From positions 1 to 18,821 of the forward strand of contig JAAAUF010000746.1 in NCBI GenBank assembly GCA_015499985.1: a stretch of 18,821 nt of DNA. Reading direction: 5' to 3'. Numbering within the stretch: position 1 is the first letter of the stretch; every line of letters begins with the position of its first letter. Both the position numbers and the translations under genes were made by a program. The notes under the pieces are model-generated. The model made no database searches, was not told where the DNA came from, and saw only the letters and a program-made list of their open reading frames with translations. Positions 8,699-15,873 of this stretch are shown piece after piece. This stretch comes from Haplosporangium gracile (Eukaryota > Mortierellomycota > Mortierellomycetes > Mortierellales > Mortierellaceae).

Positions 8699-8958
8699 TG
8701 AGGAGAAAAGGCAAGGGAACAAAAGGAGAGAGTAAATGATACGCCTGTGGCGTATGCATATACATTAAAGAGGGATGAATAAGTCAGATCGCGTACATAT
8801 GTGAATAAATTTATCAATTCGTGTCAACACACTTGGTCGACTCCCCATTACGCTTAAAGACGGTTTATTACGCTTAATAAAACAGTCACAATTTTCATTA
8901 CGCTTACGACCATTGCGCTTAAAACTATGCACTTATTTTTTTTTTCCGTTTATGCGGC

Positions 8959-9118
8959 TTGTGACGCTAGCTGATCGTCCTTTGACCAAACTGATTTTTC
9001 ATGTAAAGTCACAATCGCATGTTTTTCACTCTTTCTTGTCCCACCCAACCCTGGACCTGTTTATGCTCTTCCTCTCGTCCTCACACCAATTAATCAACAA
9101 CAACAACTCTCGGCAACC
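8959..9118 (+). promoter_or_regulatory. Leader/promoter region of F-box copy 2
   Basis: Between the outer repeat and the ATG of copy 2 are only 160 bp, so the upstream promoter was probably displaced or supplied by the repeats. The proximal part is CT-rich (TTTTTCACTCTTTCTTG) and ends in a CAACAACAACAACT leader just before ATG, as in other copies of this family. Confidence 0.4.
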
Positions 9119-10312
9119 ATGGACAAGACCTCGCTCGCCATGCTTCCGCTCGAGATACAGGCGATGATAACATCTCGCCTCAGTTGACACGAACTGGCCG
9201 TCTGCGCCCGCGCCAATCAAGCCTGGAACAAGATATTCACCCCTATTCTCTGGCGACACGTCGAAGACCCACTCAATGACGAAAAATACAGGAACATGAG
9301 CGGCGTCGATAAAGCCGCCATGGAGGGAGGTCTAAAGCGCAACGGCGATTTTATCCAGTCTCTTCGAATCGTGACCAGAATGCTCTACATGGACAGTTTT
9401 CTGGAAAATTGCCCTCCAACCTTCCCCCTGTTAACGTCGCTTTGGATCGATGGTGTGAGCAACGGCGACGAGGACGATCTTACCGCTCTCCTCATGCGAT
9501 GCACTGCAGGATTGAAGAAAATCGTCTATTGCCTCCGTGATAGCAACTCGGGGTGCTTTGAGTTTGATACTGCCGCCAGGGCTCTTATTGCACATGCTGA
9601 TACACTGGAAGTCGTTCGCATGGAGGGCGACTATGTCAGTGGCGCAAAACCTATCAATCAACTACTGTGTTCGCTGCCTAACCTCAAGGAATTCGTTTTT
9701 TTGGGCGATCGATTGGTTGATCGTGGGGGCACTTTGGACGCAAAGGAGGTTGTAAAGTCGAACTGGGTCTGCTCCGGCCTCGAGGTCTTTGGCTGTGAGA
9801 TTGGCAACATCCCCCGACCGGACATCACCCGCATGATTGCTGACGAACCTGCAAGCAAACGGGTCACGAAAGGAACGCCTCAGGAGAGCATGGATCTTCA
9901 TCGTCAAGTCTACGCCAAGCTCTCCAAGTTCACCAAACTGCGAAAGCTCTCGTTGGGATTTCCAGTTAATGAGAGCTCATCCCAGTACCGACGGGCCAAC
10001 AAGGATTACCTCATACAATTCGACGGCCTTGCAATGACTCTGGACAGCGGTTTGGATCTGCTGAAGGATCTCAAAGAGTTAGAGGAGGTTGAACTGTACT
10101 TTCGGGAGTTTGGCATTCGCAGCTATGCAGAGGAGGAGGAATGGATGGGTAGAAGTTGGCCAAAGGCGCGCATTGGGCGGACATATCACTTTCCAGAGTT
10201 GAGATCGGACGACACAGATTCGGAGGACGACCCTTATGGTTGGGGTCAGTGCTCAAACGATGGCTTTAGCGCGAAGTCTGATTCTGACTCTAACTCTGAC
10301 TCTTACAATTAG
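9119..10312 (+). pseudogene. F-box/LRR family copy 2, single nonsense codon in F-box
   Basis: From ATG at 9119 the frame encodes a 397-codon family member with one defect, TGA at codon 23 (9185-9187), inside the F-box (LPLEIQAMITSRLS, stop, HELAVCARANQAWNKIF) where copies 4 and 6 have Gln. The rest is intact: LRR-like middle (ENCPPTFPLLTSLWIDG, LCSLPNLKEFVFLGD), conserved core (NWVCSGLEVFGCEIGNI then PRPDITR), LAMTLDSGLDLLKDLKELE, and a Ser/Asp-rich tail rich in SDSDSNSDS. It lacks the acidic insert of copy 5, its closest relative here. Re-initiation at Met60 (9296) would give a 338-aa protein without the F-box, which could bind a target but not Skp1. A recent null allele, stop read-through (TGA followed by C) and a sequencing error are all possible. 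Confidence 0.8.
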
Positions 10313-10673
10313 GGAATGGGTGTTGACGAGGCTTGATATATGATATATAAATGTCTACTTGTTCCCTGGTCTTTTAAGTGAATTTGTGCGTGAATGCTTT
10401 GCACTTCAATAATCCCAGGTGCCGAGCGCGAGCGTTTTTAGCAAGTCTCTAAAAAGCAGTCCGTTCTCTCTGTTGTTTTGAAACGATGTGCTGCATCTTT
10501 ACTCTTCTTCATTGCAAACTCCTTCCTCCTTCCTAGCTTCACTTTCAAACTCAAGCTCTTTCTCATTCCATCTTTCCTCACATACAACTCTCTTGGTGCA
10601 AAGGTAACATTGTTAATCAGGAATTTTAGCCAAGGCACTAATTAATTCGCCCTCTGCTGTCACGGAATGTAGG
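10313..10673. other. Intergenic; weak minus-strand frame
   Basis: 3' region of copy 2 without a clear AATAAA. A 66-residue minus-strand frame (10438-10638) is Lys/Arg-rich and has a slightly coding-like composition, but no motif, intron or homologue is recognised, so it is not called as a gene. Confidence 0.3.
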
Positions 10674-12040
10674 ATGCCCAGTGTTGTTACCTGTCCAGCT
10701 TGCATTCAAGGAGGTCACGCACGTTCTTCAAACCACGCTTGCATGCTGAATGCGGGAAGGTATGTTGACACACACTCCAGACTGACCTTACTGTAAGTTT
10801 ATATATCTTTGTCATAATGACTGCAATTAAACGTTTTTTTTTATTATCTTTTAGGCTGGCAACATTGGTCGATCAACCTGAAAGAGAGGCCTATATTGCG
10901 CGCGTTCGTGCGCACTCGCTGAATGATGCCCGTCGAAACATTGAGGCACGCGATGATCCTTTGCCGCCTCCCCTATTCCCGACTTTGCACCACCACCTAT
11001 TTACGTACCGCTCGCTTGAAAGACCTTCACGGAAGACTTGGTTACAGGACCGGATATTGTTGATGGTCGGCGCAAGATCGATCAGATGATTTCATGTCCG
11101 CACTGCAAGGCACGAGTTTAGGTTCAGGAACGGAGTGGCGGTAGCAAGCGATTCCCGCTATTTTCGATATATTGTTACAGGGACGAGTCCAAGTCCCAGA
11201 AATTGCCGTGGATCCAGGACTCTTGGAGTTTATTAGCGATTAGTCTGCTGCGGGAGATACATTTCGCGACAACATTCGAAAATGGAATGCTACGTTATCC
11301 TTCGCTTCCATGGGTGTTACTACCAATCTTGGTCTTGTAAATGCACGAGACGGTGTGTACACATATCGGATACAGAAACAGTTGTGCATGAGCATGGTCC
11401 GTTGCGAGCCCGTGATGATGAGAACCCGACATTTACATAGATCTATTCCACGAACTAAACGGTTAAGTTGCTCGTCTAAGAAATCTTTTCTAATGTTATC
11501 GAAGGCGCTTGGCTACGAAAGATCCAAACAATGCTGGAGACGTCCAACCGGTTTTGCAATGCATACAAGAATATTCGAGAGCCTGAATCAGAGCATAGGC
11601 CTGTCGAGGAAATCAAGATTGTGTTGAAGGCTGCGAGAGAGACCAACGGACGCAGACAGCGGCAGTACGACCTTCCCTCGGCTAATGAGATCTATTGTCC
11701 TAATACCAGGAGATGACACAGCTACCAAGCCCAGGGACATTATTATGCAAGACAAGGACGGGCACTTGGAAATTATTAGTGAAACCCATGCTGTGTACGA
11801 CCCATTGCAATACCCACTTTTGCATCCCCGAGGCGAAGATGGCTGGAAAGACAGTACGCATCGCTTGGTACCGAAAGACCAAATCCCAGCAGTATATCTA
11901 TTGCAGGACGAAAGGTCAATCTTGAGCAAGCGATCAATCTAAAGCAAGTCGATGTCCAAGCAGGAGACCCACAAGAGAACGACTTGGAGGACCCTTATCC
12001 CGATGCTATGGAGGATTCTGACCATGAAAATTCTCATTGA
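10674..12040 (+). pseudogene. Truncated Helitron replicase-helicase relic
   Basis: ATG at 10674 starts MPSVVTCPACIQGGHARSSN; a 95-nt GT-AG intron (10760-10854) joins in frame to TLVDQPEREAYIARVRAHS. Further pieces in shifting frames are ISCPHCKARV, RDNIRKWNATLSFASMGVT, GPLRARDDENPTFT, FSNVIEGAWLRKIQTMLE, then RQYDLPSANEI and IPGDDTATKPRDIIMQDKDG, followed by YDPLQYPLLHPRGEDGW (about 11796-11846). This order, especially the last motif, is typical of the region before the Helitron-like N domain. Stops lie at 11119, 11438, 11456 and 11477, with several frame changes. The HUH nuclease and the helicase motifs are missing. After about 11900 a short acidic stretch (NDLEDPYPDAMEDSDHENSH) ends at TGA 12038-12040 and may be the C-terminal tail joined by an internal deletion. 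Helitron ends (TC, CTRR hairpin) were not located. Confidence 0.75.
10760..10854 (+). other. Intron in Helitron relic
   Basis: The donor is GTATGTTG and the acceptor TCTTTTAG follows a long T-run; length 95 nt. Splicing joins codon phase 2 (AG plus G) and keeps the frame open, which supports the ATG at 10674 as the original start. Confidence 0.6.
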
Positions 12041-12120
12041 GAATGGTGGGATAAGAGGCAGAGAAGGCGTATATATTTGTAATGTTGTTTACAAGAGAAT
12101 GTTTGAAGAATAAACACCCT

Positions 12121-12351
12121 TACACCCGTATAAAAAAAAACACCCCAACCCGTGGCATCCTCCATGAGCAACCTTTCCAGTTCTTTTTTCTGCTCATGCA
12201 AAACGTCACGCGCGTCTGCTCGTTCTATGAGAACCCTTATTTCTCTGACACGGGCCATGCGAAAAATTCTGGGTCTCTTGATTTTATCCCTTTGACTCCC
12301 TGGGTAGCAATAATAGTTCCACTTTTCCACTGGGCTCATCAAAGGGTTCAT
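12121..12351 (-). CDS. Possible short coding fragment (minus strand)
   Basis: A minus-strand frame from ATG at 12351 encodes a charged, helix-prone sequence: MNPLMSPVEKWNYYC, then RIFRMARVREIRVLIERAD and HEQKKELERLLMEDATGWG. The charge pattern looks coding-like as far as about 12150, after which it enters an A-run and becomes unlikely. No family is recognised. It may be part of a transposon protein or a gene 3' end, or chance. Confidence 0.25.
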
Positions 12352-12384
12352 TGAAAGCTTTTAAGGCATGTACATACTTTTAGG

Positions 12385-12489
12385 CAGGGTCACGACGGAT
12401 TGATTTTGTTCAGTTATAGGAAATTTGCTTATTAAAATACTCATAATTGACAAGATCTAACTAAATATATCGATCTGTCGTGACCCCTG
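12385..12489. mobile_element. 105-bp MITE, hAT-like, with 8-bp target duplication
   Basis: The left end is CAGG-GTCACGACGGATTGAT and the right end, reverse-complemented, is CAGGGGTCACGACAGATCGAT: terminal inverted repeats of about 20 bp with one indel and two mismatches. Exactly outside them lie CTTTTAGG (12377-12384) and CTTTGAGG (12490-12497), an 8-bp target-site duplication with one mismatch. CAGG termini plus an 8-bp duplication point to the hAT superfamily. The interior is AT-rich and non-coding, so the element needs a transposase supplied elsewhere. Confidence 0.8.
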
Positions 12490-12724
12490 CTTTGAGGGAG
12501 TTCTTTCAGGTTTTATTTAGGAGGTTAAATCCTCTGATCATTAATCGCATAGCCTGTGTCAGTGAAATAAGGACACTCCTCGTTCTGTGAGGCCATTTTT
12601 TCTTAATAAATCACAACTCTCCTCGCAACATCCTCCGCTCGACCAACAGGAGTAGCCACAACGCAACCATAAATCAACAACAACAGCACAAGAACTGACT
12701 ACAACAAATCAGGAGCCAACTACA

Positions 12725-13883
12725 ATGAGTCAGGAGCACATAACAACAGGCGCCGCCTCCTTTAGCGACCTTCCACCAGAGGTCCATGGGATGATCGCGT
12801 CCCATCTCAATTCATTTGACCTGAGCCTCTGTGTTCTCGTCTCTAAAGCCTGGAGAGCATCTTTCCACCGGTACCTCTGGAGACATGTAATGGTTTTGGT
12901 GGAAGAGAGCTACGACCTTGATCCCAAACTAGTGAACGCGCTGAAGGCTAATAGGGAGTATGTCCACTCTCTCAAACTGTCAGCAGATTATGGTGATGTT
13001 CTGTTCCCGTTTATGGAGCTCTTTCCGCCCTCCTCATCTCCTCGCCCCGTCTTCCCAAACTTGAATTCGGCGGAAATCGAGAGCAATTTCGGCGAGTCTA
13101 TAGATGAAACTATGGCCCAGTTTCTTGACCTCACTGGCGCAAAATGGAAGAAGCTCGTAATTGTTGAGACTGGAGAGTTCGACGAAAGGATCGACGAAAG
13201 GATCGACGGAGGGATCGACTTTGGGCCGCAATGCAGGGCCGCAATGCAGGGAGGTGCTCAAGAGGCATGCCGAGTTCCTTGAGGTATTTCGCTGGGAGGG
13301 CAAGAATGGCTCCACAGAAGAACTCGTAGAGCAACTTCTTTGTTCGGCGACCAATCTTAAAGAGCTCTCTTTTGTTGGATACTACAAGTCAACCGCTGGA
13401 GGTTGGTTGGACGCCGAGAGGATTGTGAAGATAGAGTGGGTCTGTTTGGATCTCGAAGTCTTTCAATGCAGGATCTGCAACATCCCACGGCCAGATATAA
13501 CCCGCGACATTGGTGAAGAACCCGCAGAAGACTATATTGTAGAGGGTACACTTCAGGAGAGTCTCGCCCTTCAGCACAAGGTGTATTCCAAGTTGGCCAA
13601 GCTCACAAAGCTGCGGGAACTGAAGTTGGATTTGGAGATCGAAGTATGCGCCCCTGAATATGAACTCGGGGACAAGACGTACAAGAAGCAGTTAGACTGC
13701 CTCGCCATGACTTTGGACAGCGGTCTGGATCTGCTGAAGGGGTTGAAGGAATTGCGGGTGGTTGGACTGGAAGATATGGAGGTCTACACGGAAGGTGACA
13801 AGGAGAAGGCGTGGTTCAAGGAGCATTGACCCCAGGCGAAGATTGCCCTTGGGGAGTTTTTCCACGACCAGTACCTTGAATGA
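12725..13883 (+). pseudogene. F-box/LRR family copy 3, 13-bp duplication frameshift
   Basis: ATG at 12725 opens MSQEHITTGAASFSDLPPEV; the F-box is intact (FSDLPPEVHGMIASHLNSF, SKAWRASFHRYLWRHV). LRR-like sequence follows up to DFGPQCR. There, GGGCCGCAATGCA occurs twice in a row (13223-13235 and 13236-13248); counting it once restores the family frame directly into CREVLKRHAEFLEVFRWEG. As written, translation stops at 13282 (185 aa). The second frame holds QLLCSATNLKELSFVG, EWVCLDLEVFQCRI, NIPRPDITR and LAMTLDSGLDLLKGLKELR. It reaches TGA at 13827, where copy 4 has the Trp of EHWP, and would otherwise run 17 residues more to TGA at 13881-13883. Just before the duplication are three 12-bp units encoding ERID, ERID, GGID, so the site is prone to slippage. 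It is closest to copy 4. Confidence 0.85.
13223..13248 (+). repeat. 13-bp exact tandem duplication inside copy 3
   Basis: Two adjacent copies of GGGCCGCAATGCA. The 13 extra bases shift the reading frame by one. Removing one copy restores a continuous family-like protein across the junction, so the duplication is very probably the disabling event. Confidence 0.9.
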
Positions 13884-13946
13884 AGCTACCAGACAGATGC
13901 AACATTAAATCTTTTGCCTTTATTCATTCTTGAGACTTGCGGATCT

Positions 13947-13952
13947 AATAAA
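13947..13952 (+). terminator. AATAAA polyadenylation signal of copy 3
   Basis: A consensus AATAAA lies 64 nt after the ancestral stop of copy 3 and before the leader of copy 4. The two genes are only about 215 bp apart, so this short spacer must hold both the terminator of one and the promoter of the next. Confidence 0.45.
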
Positions 13953-14098
13953 GGGTGGGATGTGCTGCCTGCAGGATCGCTGTCACATCTGTCACGTGTA
14001 GCAAGTGTCATTTTTGTCTACCTAACTTTTGTGAATCGCGACTCTTCTCCATCCTCCAACAACAGGAATCAACCACAGCGAATCAAGACCTTGCTGAA

Positions 14099-15243
14099 AT
14101 GGATGCAACATCGTTCGCAACGCTCCCGCTGGAGGTCCAAGTGATGGTCGCTCGCCATCTCAGCCAGCACGACCTGACCGTCTGTCTACGCGCTTGTCGA
14201 GCCTGGAAGGAACTATACCACCCGCATTTCTAGCACTATATCGACATATATTGGGACAATAACGAAACCAAGAGGCACGATATTTCGCGCACGCTGAAGG
14301 CCAACGGACACCTTATCCATTCTCTCAAGTTTCGCTCTGAGCTCGACTGTGTTTTGGATGACTTTCTGCCATTCTGTCCGCCCAAGTTTCAAAAGTTGAC
14401 ATCAGCAGAGTTTGAGTCCACACTCGAGTTTGTCCTCGACAAGGAAAAATTGCCCAGTTTATCGGCATGAGCTCTGCAAATTGGAAAAGACTTGTCTTTC
14501 GGGAGACTTTCAGACCTAATCTTGGCATAGAATTCGGGCCACTGTCGTTTGAAGCGCTTCTGAAGCACGCCGACACAATCGAGATCTTCCGCATGGAGAC
14601 CAGGAATTCAGTCGAAGAGAAGCATATTGATCAGCTCCTTTGCACGGCTCCTAAACTCAATGAGCTCTACCTTTCTGGCAATTTCAAAACCACTCTTGGA
14701 GGCTGGTTGGATGCACTCGTGATCTCTCAATCGGAATGGGTCTGTCTGGATCTGGAAGTCTTTCACTGCCGTATCGGGAACATCCCGCGACCGGAGATTA
14801 CTCGCACCATCAGTCGGAAACCAGCGAGTAAGCATGTCAAGAGCGGGACGCAGGAAGAGAGTATCGAGCTCCAGCGTCTGGTCTATGCAAAGCTTGCTCG
14901 CTTCACAAAGCTCCGAGAGTTGCGATTGGGCTTGCAGATGGACACAAAGTCGGCCGATTACTATCGAGGAAACAAAGAGTACTGGCGACAATATGACTGA
15001 CTCGCGATGACAGTCGAGAGCGGTCTGGATCTATTAAAGGGGTTGAAGGAGTTAAGGATTGTGGGATTGGAGAATATGGAAATTTACATTAACGGCGACA
15101 CGGAGCAGAGTTGGTTTGCAGAGCATTGGCCCCACGCCACGATTGGACAGACAGACTACTCTACGGAGGCTGACAACGCTCCCGTACACCCAGACGAATT
15201 GATTTACGGGTCTCTTTCAGACTATGAAGATATTTTTGAATAG
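14099..15243 (+). pseudogene. F-box/LRR family copy 4, two stops and one frameshift
   Basis: ATG at 14099 starts MDATSFATLPLEVQVMV; the F-box continues as SQHDLTVCLRACRAW to HPHF, where TAG at 14231-14233 replaces the Trp of the family's WRH motif. The frame then continues ANGHLIHSLKFRSE, FLPFCPPKFQKLTSAEFE. One A appears to be missing from the A-run near 14446-14450 (DKEK, then IAQFIGMSSANWKRLVF in the next frame). Then follow LLCTAPKLNELYLSG, EWVCLDLEVFHCRIGN, IPRPEITR and RFTKLRELRLG. TGA at 14998-15000 replaces the Cys of YDCLAMT. The tail LAMTVESGLDLLKGLKELR and FAEHWPHATIGQTDYS ends at TAG 15241-15243. It shares GGWLDA, EWVCLDLEVF and the KGLKELR tail with copy 3, its nearest relative here. 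Confidence 0.85.
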
Positions 15244-15245
15244 CA

Positions 15246-15251
15246 AATAAA
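15246..15251 (+). terminator. AATAAA polyadenylation signal of copy 4
   Basis: A consensus AATAAA almost immediately follows the ancestral stop codon (15241-15243), unusually close and giving a very short 3' untranslated region if used. Confidence 0.45.
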
Positions 15252-15493
15252 ATTGTCATTTGCTTCTTTCCACTATGGATTGGTAATAGCGACCTCTGCT
15301 GGCGCTGAGATCGCCCCAGATATGCCTGTAGGAAGTGGAATTTGAGTGAGACTTTTTTTGTGTGTGTGTGCGTTTTCAGGGTCTAAAGCGCGATTTGTCA
15401 CATTATTTTTGATAGAGATTTTCTAAAATTGAACGCAACAACCACCAGTAATCAGGGCAAGATAGCAGGAGAGCAAAACAAGCGCTTATTTGA

Positions 15494-15643
15494 TTTTTCA
15501 AATGTCAAGGTTTGAAACCCCCTTTTGCTGTTATGTTGGGTAGCGACAAAGCACTGAGCCTGGGACGACTAAATCAAGAACTTCAACAAGACTATGATTG
15601 CGTTTTGCTGGAGGACGAGCAGTGTGTCGATGCGAGAGAATAA
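15494..15643 (+). pseudogene. Short coding-like fragment of unknown origin
   Basis: An open frame between a TGA near 15491 and TAA at 15641-15643 reads LKPPFAVMLGSDKALSLGRL, then NQELQQDYDCVLLEDEQCV and DARE, with ATG at 15533 (36 aa). The sequence is protein-like (mixed, charged, non-repetitive), unlike the surrounding AT- and GT-rich spacer, and is followed by an A-run. It may be the C-terminal remnant of a lost gene. No family is recognised. Confidence 0.25.
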
Positions 15644-15873
15644 AAAAATCTATCTATTTGTTGTTGCTTGCCAGCTATATGTCGTTGTTGTTGAGCGTGC
15701 CCCCTGGTCTTTTTCGTTGCGCCTAAACCTAGTTGACCCCCCTTGATTTCATCAGTCACGAGGACCCTTTTTTGACTTTGTCTTTTATTCATACTCCTTT
15801 CTTGACCCTTACTCCTTTCACTTCTTTTACCTCACCTCGACGGCATTCACCCCTCAACATCCTCCAGTCAAGC

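Larger units (their letters stand above)
7733..8923. mobile_element. TIR element with TAAGCGTAATG subterminal repeats
   Basis: The left end carries TAAGCGTAATG or close variants at 7735, 7750, 7780, 7818 and 7830. The right end carries the inverted form at 8846, 8867, 8896 and 8911. The outermost 60 bp align between the ends as inverted copies with few mismatches, including the sequence between the motifs (AATGAAATTTGTGATTGTCTT against AATGAAAATTGTGACTGTTTT). Multiple short subterminal repeats usually act as transposase-binding sites in DNA transposons. No transposase is encoded, so the element is non-autonomous; it carries a small spliced gene instead. No target-site duplication was found. 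Confidence 0.75.
7043..8958. repeat. Outer inverted-repeat pair bounding a nested repeat zone
   Basis: GCCGCATAAACGG at 7043-7055 recurs exactly, inverted, at 8946-8958. A second left copy (CGCATAAACAG followed by an A-run, then TACGT, about 7067-7093) matches the right copy with its own A-run and TAAGTG. The two sides therefore look like ends of one larger element about 1.9 kb long, with a foldback and a TIR element inside. No clear target-site duplication is seen outside these motifs. Confidence 0.5.

Noticed and set aside
10438..10638. 66-residue basic minus-strand frame
   Set aside because: No motif, no splice signals and no neighbour relation; listed only under the intergenic stretch.
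9185..15000. TGA decoded as an amino acid in the F-box copies
   Set aside because: TGA replaces Gln, Trp and Cys at different sites, TAG and TAA occur as lesions as well, and intact copy 5 ends in TGA. This is ordinary nonsense mutation.
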